This document shows positions 8,450 through 26,699 of a DNA stretch of 64,000 nucleotides, piece by piece; the first letter of the stretch is position 1, and each line of letters opens with the position of its first letter. Both the position numbers and the translations under genes were made by a program. The notes beneath the pieces were generated by a model. It did not search any database and was not told the DNA's origin. It was given only the letters and a program-made list of their open reading frames with translations. Origin of the DNA: Desulfolutivibrio sulfodismutans DSM 3696 (GTDB lineage: Bacteria > Desulfobacterota > Desulfovibrionia > Desulfovibrionales > Desulfovibrionaceae); contig NZ_CP045504.1 in NCBI RefSeq assembly GCF_013376455.1, positions 186,001 through 250,000 on the forward strand. The letters run 5' to 3'.

Positions 8450-9529
8450 TCAGAAAAAGCGCAAATCCGCGCGCAGGGAATCGATCAGCTTGCGATGCCC
8501 GGCGGGAAAGGCCAGGCCGTCCAGGTCGGCCAGGCTGGCCCAGCGCGATTCCACGGCGGCGGTCAGGACCGGGAAGGGCAGGCCCGGGAGGGTAGGATCG
8601 GCCGGGGCCAGCAGGTAGCAGTGCAGCGTCACCCGGTAGGTGGTGTAGCCGTGCCGGATGACCCCCAGGGGGGCCTCGACGCGGGCCGAAAAGCCCGTTT
8701 CTTCGGAAAGCTCGCGCACGGCGGCGTCCTCGGGGGCCTCGCCCGCCTCCACCCGGCCGCCGGGGAATTCCCACAGGTTGCCCCAGGCTCCGCCGGGACG
8801 CCGACGCTGGATGAAAATAAGCCCCTGGCAGCGAAAGACCGCCGTGGCCACGGTGATCAGTTCGATGGATTTGCCCTTGGCGCGCACCGGGCGTTCGGCC
8901 ACGATGCCCAGATGCCTGGCCTGGCACAGGTCGGCCACGGGGCACAGGCCGCAGGCCGGATTTTTGGGACGGCAGACCACCTCTCCAAGCTCCATGAGGG
9001 CCTGGAAGAAGTCTCCGGCCCGGCCAGGGGGGAGCAGGGCGGCGGCCAGCTCCCGGACCCGTTCCCGGCCCTGGCGCTCCTTGATGGGGGCGTCGATGTC
9101 GTGGCTGCGGGACAGCACCCGCTCCACGTTGGCGTCCACGGCGGCATGGTCCAACCCCAGGGCCAGGGCGGCCACGGCCCCGGCGGTATAGGGGCCGACC
9201 CCGGGCAGGGCGGCGATGCCCTCCAGGGTGTCCGGGAAGACGCCGCGCCCGGCGATGATCTTCGCCGCCGCCTGGAGGTTCCTGGCCCGGGAGTAATAGC
9301 CCAGGCCCTCCCACAATTTCAGCACCTGGTCGGGATCGGCGTCGGCTAGGGAGGAAAAATCCGGGAAGCGGGCCACGAACCGCTGGAAATAGACGGCGGC
9401 CCGGGCAGCCTGGGTCTGCTGCAACATGACCTCGGAGACCAGCACCCGGTAGGGGGTGGGGTTCTCCCGCCAGGGCAGGGGGCGGCTATTGGCCGCATAC
9501 CAGGACAGAAGGCGCGCGGTGAAGCTCAT
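8450..9529 (-). CDS. mutY: A/G-specific adenine glycosylase
   Basis: A 359-residue base-excision-repair enzyme that removes adenine mispaired with 8-oxoguanine. The N-terminal HhH-GPD domain has MLQQTQ and the helix-hairpin-helix LPGVGPYTAGAVAALAL followed by catalytic Asp in the DHAAVDANVER segment. The [4Fe-4S] loop reads C-x6-C-x2-C-x5-C (CRPKNPACGLCPVADLC). The C-terminal part is the NUDIX-like 8-oxoG recognition domain, with WEFPGGRVEAGE and REL-x-EETG elements. Its start overlaps the ftsH stop by 3 bases (ATGA junction), so it is probably translated from the ftsH transcript. Confidence 0.95.
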   Translation of the reverse strand: MSFTARLLSWYAANSRPLPWRENPTPYRVLVSEVMLQQTQAARAAVYFQRFVARFPDFSSLADADPDQVLKLWEGLGYYSRARNLQAAAKIIAGRGVFPDTLEGIAALPGVGPYTAGAVAALALGLDHAAVDANVERVLSRSHDIDAPIKERQGRERVRELAAALLPPGRAGDFFQALMELGEVVCRPKNPACGLCPVADLCQARHLGIVAERPVRAKGKSIELITVATAVFRCQGLIFIQRRRPGGAWGNLWEFPGGRVEAGEAPEDAAVRELSEETGFSARVEAPLGVIRHGYTTYRVTLHCYLLAPADPTLPGLPFPVLTAAVESRWASLADLDGLAFPAGHRKLIDSLRADLRFF

Positions 9530-11352
9530 GCGGCGGGTCCGGGGACATGGGCCACATCCAAAAGGGCCTCGAACTGGGCGTCGTCCAGAACCTCCTGGTC
9601 CAGGAGCTTGCGGGCCACGCGCTCCAGGTCCGGACGTCTGGCGGCCAGAAGATCCGAGACATGGTCCATGCGCTCCATGAGGATGCCCTTGATCTCTTCG
9701 TCCAGGAGGGCGGCCGTGGCCTCGCTGTATTCCCGCCCGGCCAGGGGGGCCTGCTCCGGGGACAGGAACATGGGGCGGTTTTGGCGCGGGAAGGTGGCCG
9801 GTCCCAGGGTCTGGCCCATGCCGTATTCGCTGACCATGGCCCGGGCGATGTCCGTGGCCCGTTGCAGGTCGTTGTGCGCGCCCGTGGACACGTCGCCGAA
9901 CACCAGGGCCTCGGCCGCCCGGCCGCCCAGGAGCACGTCGATGCGGCCGTAAAGCTCGGCCTTGGTCATGAGGTAGCGGTCCTCGGTGGGCAACTGCTGG
10001 GTGTAGCCCAGGGCCCCGATGCCCCGGGGCACGATGGAGATCTTGTGGACCTTGTCCGCCCCGGGGGTGAAGCGGGCCACCAGGGCGTGGCCGGTTTCGT
10101 GAAAGGCCACGATCTCTTTTTCCTTGGGATTGATGACCCGGTTCTTTTTTTCCAGGCCCCCCACGATGCGGTCCACGGCCTCGTCCAGGTCGGCCATCTC
10201 CACGACCTGCTTGCCGCGCCTCGCGGCCAGAAGGGCGGCCTCGTTCACGGCGTTGGCCAGGTCCGCGCCGGAAAACCCCGGGGTCTTTTTGGCGATGGTC
10301 GACAGGTCCGCATCCGGGCCGAGTTTGACGTTTTTGGCGTGGACCTCAAGGATGGCCAGGCGCCCGGCCACGTCGGGCTTGTCCACCAACACCTGGCGGT
10401 CGAAGCGCCCGGCCCGCAGAAGCGCCGGGTCCAGGGTCTCGGGCCGGTTGGTGGCGGCCATGATGATCACCCCCACCCGGGGGTCGAAGCCGTCCATCTC
10501 CACCAAAAGCTGGTTTAAGGTCTGCTCGCGTTCGTCGTGGCCGCCGACCACGGCCATGCCCCGGGCCTTGCCGATGGCGTCGAGTTCGTCGATGAAGATG
10601 ATGCACGGGGCTTTTTCCCGGGCCTGGGTGAAGAGCTCGCGCACCCTCGCCGCGCCGACGCCCACGAACATCTCCACGAATTCCGAGCCGGAGATGGAGA
10701 AAAAGGGCACCTCGGCCTCCCCGGCCACGGCCCGGGCCAAAAGGGTCTTGCCCGTTCCCGGGGGGCCGATCAGCAAGACGCCCTTGGGCATGCGGCCGCC
10801 GAGGTTCTGGAAGCGCTCGGGTTCTTTGAGGTAGTCGATGATTTCCTTGAGCTCGTCTTTGGCCTCGTCGCATCCGGCCACGTCGGTAAACCGGGTCTCG
10901 ATGTCCTTTTCGGCGAAGACCTTGGCCTTGTTGCGGCCAAAGGCCATGACCCCGCCGCCGGGATTCATGCGCTGCATCATGAAATACCAGATGCCGAAAA
11001 AGAGCAGGATGGGCAAAACCCAGGACATGAGGTCGCGCAGAAAGGTGCTTTCGGGCTGGGCCCGGAAGGTCACGTTGTGCTTGGTCAGCTCGTCGGACAG
11101 GCTGGGGTCCACGCGGCGGGTGACGAAGGGGGCGTCTTTGGGTTCGCCTTTCTCCGTGGTCTTCATGGTCCCGGAAATGACGTCACCGGTGATGGCCACG
11201 TCCACGATCTCCCCGTTTCGCAGGGCGGTGAGGAAATCGCTGTAGGCCAGGTTTTTGGGGCCGTAGGAGGAGACGATGAGGTTGTTGAGCAAAAATACGC
11301 CCCAAATGGCGATGATGACGTACCAGATGGAGAATTTTTGGTGTTTTTCCAT
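9526..11352 (-). CDS. ftsH: ATP-dependent zinc metalloprotease FtsH
   Basis: A 608-residue membrane-anchored AAA+ protease that degrades misfolded membrane proteins and unstable regulators. Starting at the ATG at 11352 gives [12 protein letters not shown]; the frame stays open for 111 more codons but that part is not FtsH-like. Helices lie at about residues 9-29 and 109-125 around a periplasmic domain. Walker A GPPGTGKT is at 196-203, Walker [10 protein letters not shown] at 251-259, the second region of homology [20 protein letters not shown] at about 300-319, and the zinc site HETGH at 418-422. No strong Shine-Dalgarno precedes the ATG, and a GTG three codons upstream is an alternative start. 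A good promoter sits about 100 bases upstream. Confidence 0.95.
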   Translation of the reverse strand: MEKHQKFSIWYVIIAIWGVFLLNNLIVSSYGPKNLAYSDFLTALRNGEIVDVAITGDVISGTMKTTEKGEPKDAPFVTRRVDPSLSDELTKHNVTFRAQPESTFLRDLMSWVLPILLFFGIWYFMMQRMNPGGGVMAFGRNKAKVFAEKDIETRFTDVAGCDEAKDELKEIIDYLKEPERFQNLGGRMPKGVLLIGPPGTGKTLLARAVAGEAEVPFFSISGSEFVEMFVGVGAARVRELFTQAREKAPCIIFIDELDAIGKARGMAVVGGHDEREQTLNQLLVEMDGFDPRVGVIIMAATNRPETLDPALLRAGRFDRQVLVDKPDVAGRLAILEVHAKNVKLGPDADLSTIAKKTPGFSGADLANAVNEAALLAARRGKQVVEMADLDEAVDRIVGGLEKKNRVINPKEKEIVAFHETGHALVARFTPGADKVHKISIVPRGIGALGYTQQLPTEDRYLMTKAELYGRIDVLLGGRAAEALVFGDVSTGAHNDLQRATDIARAMVSEYGMGQTLGPATFPRQNRPMFLSPEQAPLAGREYSEATAALLDEEIKGILMERMDHVSDLLAARRPDLERVARKLLDQEVLDDAQFEALLDVAHVPGPAA

Positions 11353-11455
11353 TTGTTTCACGGGGGTCTCAGGGGGTGGAGGTTGGTCGGCGCGCCAGAC
11401 GGAGCGGAGAGGGCTGATAGGGTGAAATAGCGCCGAAACGCAAAATGGCAAGCGC

Positions 11456-11484
11456 AGTATAGGGCGGATGGCGATTTCGGGCAA
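11456..11484 (-). promoter_or_regulatory. sigma-70-type promoter for ftsH-mutY
   Basis: On the minus strand TTGCCC (11484-11479) is followed after exactly 17 bases by TATACT (11461-11456). Transcription would start near 11449, leaving a leader of roughly 97 bases before the ftsH ATG. Confidence 0.65.
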
Positions 11485-11626
11485 TGTGGCGCGACCTGCC
11501 CGGGAGGGCGGAGAAAGAAAATGTCTGGAGGATGAAAAAAGTGCTTCCCATCCTTGGGGAATTCGTCTAGAAATCCCCTCTTGCCGCCTGTGGGAGCAGG
11601 GCGGCCACGGAAAGGCGAATAAAACA

Positions 11627-11655
11627 TTGACAAAAGCCGCACCATGCGCTAACTG
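11627..11655 (+). promoter_or_regulatory. promoter of the tRNA-tuf operon
   Basis: A perfect -35 TTGACA (11627-11632), a 17-base spacer and a weak -10 TAACTG (11650-11655) place the start about 9 bases before the first tRNA at 11671. The remainder of the 318-base gap back to ftsH holds the divergent ftsH promoter and nothing else recognisable. Confidence 0.6.
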
Positions 11656-11670
11656 GCTTTCTCTTGGGCC

Positions 11671-11746
11671 GCTGGCGTAGCTCAATTGGTAGAGCAGCTG
11701 ATTTGTAATCAGCAGGTTGCGGGTTCAAGTCCCATCGCCAGCTCCA
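11671..11746 (+). tRNA. tRNA-Thr (anticodon TGT)
   Basis: A 76-base cloverleaf with acceptor GCTGGCG paired to CGCCAGC, anticodon stem GCTGA/TCAGC around loop TTTGTAA, TpsiC arm with GGTTCAAGTC and encoded CCA. First of four tRNAs ahead of tuf. Confidence 0.97.
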
Positions 11747-11751
11747 GACGC

Positions 11752-11837
11752 GGAGGGGTTCCCGAGTGGCCAAAGGGAACAGACTGTAAATCTGTCGGCG
11801 TCAGCCTTCGGAGGTTCAAATCCTCCCCCCTCCACCA
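11752..11837 (+). tRNA. tRNA-Tyr (anticodon GTA)
   Basis: An 86-base class II tRNA with acceptor GGAGGGG/CCCCTCC, anticodon loop CTGTAAA, a long variable arm (CGGCGTCAGCCTTCG) and encoded CCA. Confidence 0.97.
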
Positions 11838-11898
11838 TATGCGAAAAGTGCTGTAGGAGACAGGGAATTCCTGTCGCCTGGACTACAGGTGACATATC

Positions 11899-11975
11899 GC
11901 GGGAATAGCTCAATTGGCTAGAGCATCAGCCTTCCAAGCTGAGGGTTGCGGGTTCGAGTCCCGTTTCCCGCTCCA
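11899..11975 (+). tRNA. tRNA-Gly (anticodon TCC)
   Basis: A 77-base cloverleaf with acceptor GCGGGAA/TTCCCGC, anticodon loop CTTCCAA between CAGC and GCTG, T-arm GGTTCGAGTCC and encoded CCA. Confidence 0.97.
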
Positions 11976-12008
11976 CATTTCCCTGCCTGTATACAGCATG
12001 ATTGACGG

Positions 12009-12084
12009 GCCCACGTAGCTCAGTCGGCAGAGCACTTCCTTGGTAAGGAAGAGGTCACCGGTTCGAATCCGGTCGTGGGCTCCA
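12009..12084 (+). tRNA. tRNA-Thr (anticodon GGT)
   Basis: A 76-base cloverleaf with acceptor GCCCACG/CGTGGGC, anticodon loop TTGGTAA between CTTCC and GGAAG, and encoded CCA. It is the second threonine isoacceptor in the same transcript and ends 59 bases before the tuf start. Confidence 0.97.
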
Positions 12085-12143
12085 TACATTTTTCGGCGAA
12101 ACGCCTCACGCATCAAGACCATAAAGAACTCCAGGGGGAAACC

Positions 12144-13337
<1,194 letters not shown>

Positions 13338-13340
13338 ATC

Positions 13341-13490
13341 ATGCGCATCAATATCCAGTTGCAGTGCACCGAGTGCAAGCGTCGGAACTACGCCACGGAA
13401 AAAAACAAGAAAAACACCACCGGTCGGATGGAGATCAAGAAGTATTGTCCCTTCGACCACAAGCATACCGTCCACCGCGAAACCAAGTAG
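13341..13490 (+). CDS. rpmG: 50S ribosomal protein L33
   Basis: A 49-residue basic protein starting [19 protein letters not shown] and ending TVHRETK. CTEC and a later lone cysteine in [10 protein letters not shown] remain from the zinc-ribbon form: one pair is complete and in the second pair only one Cys is kept, with His residues nearby. It starts 3 bases after the tuf stop and precedes tRNA-Trp by 30 bases, the standard tuf-rpmG-trnW-secE order. Confidence 0.96.
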   Translation: MRINIQLQCTECKRRNYATEKNKKNTTGRMEIKKYCPFDHKHTVHRETK

Positions 13491-13520
13491 CGGCTTCAGT
13501 GAGCGGGAACGGAACGATGC

Positions 13521-13596
13521 AGGCCAGTAGCTCTAACGGTAGAGCATCGGACTCCAAATCCGAGGGTTGGGGGTTCGAATCCCTCCTGGCCTGCCA
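13521..13596 (+). tRNA. tRNA-Trp (anticodon CCA)
   Basis: A 76-base cloverleaf with acceptor AGGCCAG/CTGGCCT, anticodon loop CTCCAAA between TCGGA and TCCGA, T-arm GGTTCGAATCC, discriminator G and encoded CCA, embedded between rpmG and secE. Confidence 0.97.
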
Positions 13597-13632
13597 TATT
13601 TCACACCTTTGTCGGGTGGACAAGGCGTAACC

Positions 13633-13968
13633 ATGGTCACAAAGAAGACGGAAACGGACGAGACGGCGCACAAGCCCGCGCCAGCCAAGGCTGATCAGGC
13701 CAAGGGCGGCAAGGCTTCGGCCAAGGCCAAGCCTGCCGGGGCCAAGGGCGAACAGGGTGCGACCGGCTCTCCGCTGAAGGGAAAGATCGAGCAGTCCCGC
13801 GAGTTCTTCGAGCAGGCCAAGGCGGAACTCAAAAAGGTCACCTGGCCCACACGCAAGGAGACCGTCAGCACCGGCATCGCCGTGTTGATCCTGGTTCTGG
13901 TCATGTCCATCTTCCTGGGCCTTGTGGACCTGGGATTGGCCAGACTTGTGGAATTCATTCTCGCGTAA
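13633..13968 (+). CDS. secE: preprotein translocase subunit SecE
   Basis: A 111-residue subunit of the SecYEG channel that clamps SecY. An unusual N-terminal extension of about 50 residues is rich in Lys and Ala and low in complexity. It is followed by the conserved amphipathic helix EFFEQAKAELKKVTWPTRKE and one membrane helix at about residues 82-105. The single membrane span is the common bacterial form, unlike the three of E. coli. The ATG at 13633 lies just after tRNA-Trp and the gene precedes nusG as usual. Confidence 0.95.
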   Translation: MVTKKTETDETAHKPAPAKADQAKGGKASAKAKPAGAKGEQGATGSPLKGKIEQSREFFEQAKAELKKVTWPTRKETVSTGIAVLILVLVMSIFLGLVDLGLARLVEFILA

Positions 13969-14056
13969 GACGGGCGCCCGCCGGCCAGGGCCGGACGAGT
14001 ATCGCCCAGATGGATGACAACGCTATCGACACGGCAACGAACCGATCCGGAACACC

Positions 14057-14638
14057 ATGACGAACGACTCTGAACAGCCCATCCTGACGGTTCCCGCCGA
14101 CGACGCATCGGTTAGCCGATGGTTCATCGTGCATACCTATTCCGGATTCGAGCACCGCGTGGAGCAGACCATCCGGGAGATGATGCGCACGGCTCAGGAA
14201 GACGGCCTTATTGAAGAGGTCGTGGTTCCCACGGAAAAGATCGTGGAGCTGGTTAAGGGCGAGAAAAAGACTTCCACGCGGAAGTTCTATCCGGGCTACG
14301 TCATGATCAAGATGGTCATGAACGACAAGACTTGGCACCTGGTGCAAAACATTCCCCGGGTGACCGGTTTTATCGGCGGCAAGAACCAGCCTACCCCCAT
14401 GCGCGACTCCGAGGCGCAAAAAATCCTGAGCATGATGGTCAGCCGACAGGAACAACCGCGTCCCAAATACCATTTCGAGCGCGGCGACGATGTGCGGGTG
14501 ATCGACGGCCCCTTCGGGGGATTCAACGCCGTGGTGGAAGACGTCAACTACGACAAGGGAAAACTTCGGGTGTCCGTGTCCATCTTCGGCCGCCAGACCC
14601 CCGTGGAACTCGATTTCGTGCAGGTCAGCAAGAACTGA
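14057..14638 (+). CDS. nusG: transcription termination/antitermination factor NusG
   Basis: A 193-residue processivity factor that binds RNA polymerase and couples it to Rho or the ribosome. The NGN domain starts at SRWFIVHTYSGFEHRVEQTI and includes FYPGYVMIKM and PRVTGFIGGKNQPTPM. The C-terminal KOW domain reads FERGDDVRVIDGPFGGFNAVVEDV and ends with the typical VELDFVQVSKN. A short acidic N-terminal extension of about 20 residues precedes the NGN domain. It lies 88 bases after secE. Confidence 0.97.
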   Translation: MTNDSEQPILTVPADDASVSRWFIVHTYSGFEHRVEQTIREMMRTAQEDGLIEEVVVPTEKIVELVKGEKKTSTRKFYPGYVMIKMVMNDKTWHLVQNIPRVTGFIGGKNQPTPMRDSEAQKILSMMVSRQEQPRPKYHFERGDDVRVIDGPFGGFNAVVEDVNYDKGKLRVSVSIFGRQTPVELDFVQVSKN

Positions 14639-14662
14639 TCACGAAGAAAGGAATGACGACAG

Positions 14663-15088
14663 ATGGCCAAGAAAATCACCGCCAAAATTAAGCTCCAGAT
14701 TCCTGCCGGGGCAGCCAACCCCTCGCCGCCGGTCGGTCCCGCCCTCGGCCAGCACGGCGTGAACATCATGGAGTTCTGCAAGGCGTTCAACGCCCGGACC
14801 ATGGAGCAAAAGGGCATGATCACCCCGGTGGTCATCACCGTGTATGCCGACCGCTCCTTTACCTTTATCACCAAGACGCCGCCTGCGGCCGTGCTTTTGC
14901 TGAAAGCGGCCAAGATCGACAAGGGGTCGGGTGAGCCGAACAAGACCAAGGTCGGCAAGGTCACCAAGGAGCAGATCGAAGAGATCGCCCGGACCAAGTT
15001 GCCGGATATGACCGCCAATGAGCTGGATGCCGCCTGTCGCACCATCGCTGGTACCGCCCGCAGCATGGGGCTTGAGATCGCCAACTGA
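14663..15088 (+). CDS. rplK: 50S ribosomal protein L11
   Basis: A 141-residue protein of the GTPase-associated stalk base. It has the N-terminal [31 protein letters not shown] that factors and thiopeptide antibiotics contact, and the C-terminal rRNA-binding domain including the [10 protein letters not shown] signature. AAAGGAAT lies upstream of the ATG. Followed by rplA after 14 bases. Confidence 0.98.
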   Translation: MAKKITAKIKLQIPAGAANPSPPVGPALGQHGVNIMEFCKAFNARTMEQKGMITPVVITVYADRSFTFITKTPPAAVLLLKAAKIDKGSGEPNKTKVGKVTKEQIEEIARTKLPDMTANELDAACRTIAGTARSMGLEIAN

Positions 15089-15102
15089 GAGGAAGACGCG
15101 AA

Positions 15103-15810
15103 ATGCCCAAGCACGGAAAAAATTACCGCGATGCGGTGAAAAATATCGACCTGACAGCCGCATACGCAGTGGATGAGGCCATGAAGATGGCCCTTGCGGC
15201 CTCTTTCGCCAAATTCGACGAAACCGTCGATGTGGCCATGTGCCTGGGGGTCAACCCCAAGTACTCCGACCAGATGGTTCGCGGCGCCGTGACCCTGCCC
15301 CATGGTCTGGGCAAGGTGGTGCGCATCGTCGCCTTCTGCAAGGGCGACAAGGAAGCCGAGGCCAAAGCGGCCGGAGCGGACTTCGCCGGGGCCGACGAGC
15401 TCATCGAAAAAATCAAGGGCGGCTGGCTGGAGTTCGACAAGGCCGTGGCCACCCCGGACATGATGGCTTCGGTGGGCAAGATCGGAAAGCTCCTCGGCCC
15501 CCGGGGGCTCATGCCCAATGCCAAGACCGGCACCGTGACCTTCGACATCGCTTCGGCCATCGGGGAACTCAAGGCCGGGCGTGTGGAGTTTCGGGTGGAC
15601 AAGGCCGGTGTGCTGCATGCCCCCCTGGGCAAGCGCTCCTTCGGCGCCGAGAAGCTGCTCGAGAACTTCAAGGCCGTCATGGACACCGTCATGCGGCTCA
15701 AGCCCTCTTCCGCCAAGGGAACCTACCTGAAGACCATGGCCATGGCCACCACCATGGGCCCGGGCATCAAGGTGGACACGGTGTCCATTCGCAAGTTCCT
15801 GGAAGGATAA
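15103..15810 (+). CDS. rplA: 50S ribosomal protein L1
   Basis: A 235-residue protein of the mobile L1 stalk. The L1 signature is visible in [20 protein letters not shown], preceded by the [12 protein letters not shown] region and followed by [18 protein letters not shown]. In many bacteria L1 represses its own rplKA transcript, but I see no separate mRNA mimic site here. It ends 190 bases before rplJ. Confidence 0.98.
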   Translation: MPKHGKNYRDAVKNIDLTAAYAVDEAMKMALAASFAKFDETVDVAMCLGVNPKYSDQMVRGAVTLPHGLGKVVRIVAFCKGDKEAEAKAAGADFAGADELIEKIKGGWLEFDKAVATPDMMASVGKIGKLLGPRGLMPNAKTGTVTFDIASAIGELKAGRVEFRVDKAGVLHAPLGKRSFGAEKLLENFKAVMDTVMRLKPSSAKGTYLKTMAMATTMGPGIKVDTVSIRKFLEG

Positions 15811-16000
15811 CCTTCAGGCGTACGACGCCGTATTCGGGTACCGCGCGGGGGGCAAGCCCCCCGCGTCACCATATTGTTGAGTCTGGGCATGGAAGGTGAG
15901 TCAAAGAAAGCGGGTGGGGACGTCCCCCTTAATTTCCCGCCGAGACGTCGCTTTGGCTTCACTTGACGGCCCGCCTAACCGCTACTGGAGGTAGGTTCCT
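15811..16000 (+). promoter_or_regulatory. leader region of rplJL, candidate L10 leader
   Basis: A 190-base gap at the position where bacteria carry the L10 autoregulatory leader bound by the L10-L12 complex. It contains a 9-bp hairpin, CGCGGGGGG paired with CCCCCCGCG around CAAG (15844-15865), and a second foldable stretch at about 15915-15950. The ribosome-binding site GGAGGT lies just before the GTG of rplJ. I could not verify the kink-turn of the family, so the assignment rests mostly on position. Confidence 0.4.
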
Positions 16001-16522
16001 GTGCTCAAAGCGCGAAAGAGCGAGATCATCGAAGTGCTGCGCGCCAAGGCGGACCGGGCCGGGATTGCGGTGGTCACCGACTTCAAGGGGCTTACGGCCG
16101 AGGAGTTGACCGATTTGCGCGTCAAGCTTCGGGCTGCAGGCGTTGATTACCAGGTTGTGAAGAACACCCTGGCCCGAAAAGCGGTGCAAGGCGGAACCCA
16201 CGAGGCATTGGCCGTTCACTTCAAGGAAAACTGCGCTGTGGCGTTCGGATATGACGATCCGGTCGCGGCCGCAAAAGTCCTGGTGGATTACGCCAAGACA
16301 AGCAAGAAGTTCGCCATCCGTTTGGCGAGTTTGTCCGGAAAGATCATCGACGAGCAAGGCGTCAAGAATCTCTCCACATTGCCGGGCAAACCCGAGCTTC
16401 TGGCTACTCTCCTGGGCACCATGAACGCCGTACCCACCAATTTCGTCGGCCTGTTCGCGAACATGATCCGCGGACTCTTGTATGCCTTAAACGGCGTCAA
16501 GGAAAAAAAGGAAGCCGCCTAG
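16001..16522 (+). CDS. rplJ: 50S ribosomal protein L10
   Basis: A 173-residue stalk protein that anchors L7/L12 dimers to 23S rRNA. It starts at a GTG (16001) preceded by CTGGAGGTAGG and reads [21 protein letters not shown], with the conserved [14 protein letters not shown] and [10 protein letters not shown]. The C-terminal helix that recruits L12 (about residues 135-173) ends in the charged tail GVKEKKEAA. The C-terminus of this type is autoregulatory in well-studied species. Confidence 0.97.
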   Translation: MLKARKSEIIEVLRAKADRAGIAVVTDFKGLTAEELTDLRVKLRAAGVDYQVVKNTLARKAVQGGTHEALAVHFKENCAVAFGYDDPVAAAKVLVDYAKTSKKFAIRLASLSGKIIDEQGVKNLSTLPGKPELLATLLGTMNAVPTNFVGLFANMIRGLLYALNGVKEKKEAA

Positions 16523-16558
16523 GCGGCTGGCGAAGCGAACCTTCAAGGAGGATTTTCC

Positions 16559-16942
16559 ATGTCTGTCACCAAAGAGCAGGTCGTTGAGTTCATTTCCAAT
16601 ATGACCGTGTTGGAACTGTCCGAGTTCATCAAGGAGCTCGAAGAAAAGTTTGGCGTTTCCGCCGCCGCCCCGGCCATGGCCATGGCCATGGTTGCTCCGG
16701 CCGCCGCCGAGGCCGCCGTCGAAGAGGAGAAGACCGAATTCGACGTCGTGCTCACCGGTTCCGGCGCCAACAAGATCGGCGTCATCAAGGTCGTCCGGGC
16801 CCTGACCGGCCTGGGCCTCAAGGAAGCCAAGGCCAAGGTGGACGAGCTGCCCTCCACCATCAAGGAAGCCGTCGCCAAGGCGGAGGCCGAGGATGCCAAG
16901 AAACAGCTCGAGGAAGCCGGAGCCGCTTGCGAAATCAAGTAG
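16559..16942 (+). CDS. rplL: 50S ribosomal protein L7/L12
   Basis: A 127-residue acidic stalk protein that recruits translation factors. The N-terminal dimerisation domain ([19 protein letters not shown]) is joined by an Ala-rich hinge with an [19 protein letters not shown] stretch to the globular domain [21 protein letters not shown], ending [18 protein letters not shown] lies about 7 bases upstream of the ATG. The two cysteine-free domains are of standard length. Confidence 0.98.
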   Translation: MSVTKEQVVEFISNMTVLELSEFIKELEEKFGVSAAAPAMAMAMVAPAAAEAAVEEEKTEFDVVLTGSGANKIGVIKVVRALTGLGLKEAKAKVDELPSTIKEAVAKAEAEDAKKQLEEAGAACEIK

Positions 16943-16968
16943 TCGGCCTTCCTTTTCTTGCTTTGACC

Positions 16969-17016
16969 GGGAGCGCGCCCTCTTGAAAAGAGGGGGTGCG
17001 CTCTCATATCCTTTTT
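16969..17016 (+). terminator. attenuator/terminator between rplL and rpoB
   Basis: A long imperfect hairpin pairs GAGCGCGCCCTCTT with AAGAGGGGGTGCGCTC around a GAAA loop (about 16971-17005) and is followed by CATATCCTTTTTT. Partial termination here is a known way bacteria make more ribosomal stalk protein than RNA polymerase beta; the degree of readthrough is inferred. About 150 bases of leader remain before rpoB. Confidence 0.65.
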
Positions 17017-17170
17017 TCCGTTCTTTCGTCGAATGCCGCGCCGCCTCCTGGTCGCGGCGGTCCTGACGCCGAAACGTCGGCGTCACTGCGGGACCAGTGC
17101 CCGTTTGGTCGTACGGTCAACCACGTAACCCCCCATCGGGTCCAACCTTACTTCCGCACCAGAGGGAACA

Positions 17171-21262
<4,092 letters not shown>

Positions 21263-21269
21263 GCATGTT

Positions 21270-21305
21270 CCGGACATCACTCGCCGCCGGGCGGGTGATG
21301 TCCGG
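21270..21305 (+). other. hairpin in the rpoB-rpoC spacer
   Basis: An 11-bp perfect stem, CCGGACATCAC (21270-21280) with GTGATGTCCGG (21295-21305), encloses a GC-rich loop. It begins 8 bases after the rpoB stop inside a 179-base spacer and has no T-run, so an RNA-processing or stability role is more likely than termination. Confidence 0.6.
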
Positions 21306-21441
21306 GGGTGCGCGCCGCCGGGGACGCCCCGGGGCGCACGGGTCTGGATCACGATAACGCGTGGAGGAGGCGGAGCCGCCAGGCGGTTCCCGGGGGACGC
21401 CTGCCGGTTCCCCCCTTCAACCACTACCACGAGGGAACCCT

Positions 21442-25602
<4,161 letters not shown>

Positions 25603-25624
25603 TCCGGCAGCAGGGCCGGTTTGG

Positions 25625-25654
25625 GAGGGAGGGCGCAAGCCCTCCCTCTTTTTT
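25625..25654 (+). terminator. intrinsic terminator after rpoC
   Basis: A perfect 10-bp GC-rich stem, GAGGGAGGGC (25625-25634) with GCCCTCCCTC (25639-25648), a GCAA loop, then six T residues. Confidence 0.93.
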
Positions 25655-25694
25655 GGGATTTGCCCCAAGAAGAAGCCCCTGATATGCCACCACC

Positions 25695-26699
25695 ATGAAT
25701 GCGAATGGAACCAGTGTGAATCCCCGCGCCGCAACCATCGCCGCCTCGGTCTCCCTGGCCGTGGGCGCGCTGCTTATGGGCCTCAAATTCTACGCCTACC
25801 ATCGCACCGGCTCCTCGGCCATCCTGTCCGACGCCATGGAATCCATCGTCAACGTGGCGGCGGCCCTGTTTGCCCTGGTCAGCGTGGTCTACGCCGCCAA
25901 CCCCCCGGACTCCGAGCATCCCTACGGGCACGGGAAAATCGAATTCTTCGCCGCCGGGTTCGAAGGCTCGCTGATCATCGTGGCCGGATGCGCCATCATC
26001 TGGGAATCCTGGGACAAACTATTCGCCCCCGTGCCCCTGGCCAACCTGGACCTCGGCCTGCTGCTCCTGGCGGGTTCCGGCGCAGTCAATCTGCTTTTGG
26101 GGCTCGGGCTGGTGCGGGCCGGAAAGCGCCTGGGTTCGGTGACGCTCACCGCCGACGGGATGCATGTCCTGACCGACGTGTATACCTCGGGCGGCGTCCT
26201 GGTCGGGCTTTTTCTGGTGCGCCTGACGGGCGTGTACTGGCTCGATCCCGCCGTGGCCTGCCTCATGGCCGCAAACATCCTGGTCACGGGCTACAGACTC
26301 ATGCGCCAGTCCTTTGCCGGGCTGATGCAGGAGGCCGACCCCCGGCTTCTGGATGAGATCTGCGTGGTGCTGTCGACGAAGCGGAAATCCGCCTGGATCG
26401 GGATTCATCGCCTGCGGGCCTGGCGTTCCGGCAGCCGGGTGCATATCGACTTCCACCTGATCCTGCCCCGGGATCTGACCCTGGAGGCGGCCCACGCCGA
26501 GGTGAACGCGGTGGAGGACATCTTGCGGGCGAAATACGGCAACCAGGCCGACCTGCTCATCCACGCCGACCCCTGCCATACCCAGGAATGTCCCGAATGC
26601 AGCCAGGAACCCTGCGACTCCCGGGCCGACGCGGCCCGGACGGGGTGTCTGTGGTTCGGCGATACGGCGTCCCGTGACCGCGAGGCCCCGGACACATGA
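25695..26699 (+). CDS. cation diffusion facilitator metal exporter
   Basis: A 334-residue inner-membrane antiporter expected to export Zn, Fe, Mn or a similar divalent ion against protons. About six membrane helices span residues 12-210. Metal-site residues appear as SDAMES in helix 2 and DGMHVLTDV in helix 5, the HxxxD pair, and HPYGHGKIEFFAAG is the signature loop after helix 2. A cytoplasmic CDF-C domain follows (about 215-290). The tail is unusual: five cysteines in about 27 residues (HADPCHTQECPECS onward), a possible extra metal-binding or sensing site. Its stop overlaps the hemW start in an ATGA junction. Confidence 0.92.
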   Translation: MNANGTSVNPRAATIAASVSLAVGALLMGLKFYAYHRTGSSAILSDAMESIVNVAAALFALVSVVYAANPPDSEHPYGHGKIEFFAAGFEGSLIIVAGCAIIWESWDKLFAPVPLANLDLGLLLLAGSGAVNLLLGLGLVRAGKRLGSVTLTADGMHVLTDVYTSGGVLVGLFLVRLTGVYWLDPAVACLMAANILVTGYRLMRQSFAGLMQEADPRLLDEICVVLSTKRKSAWIGIHRLRAWRSGSRVHIDFHLILPRDLTLEAAHAEVNAVEDILRAKYGNQADLLIHADPCHTQECPECSQEPCDSRADAARTGCLWFGDTASRDREAPDT

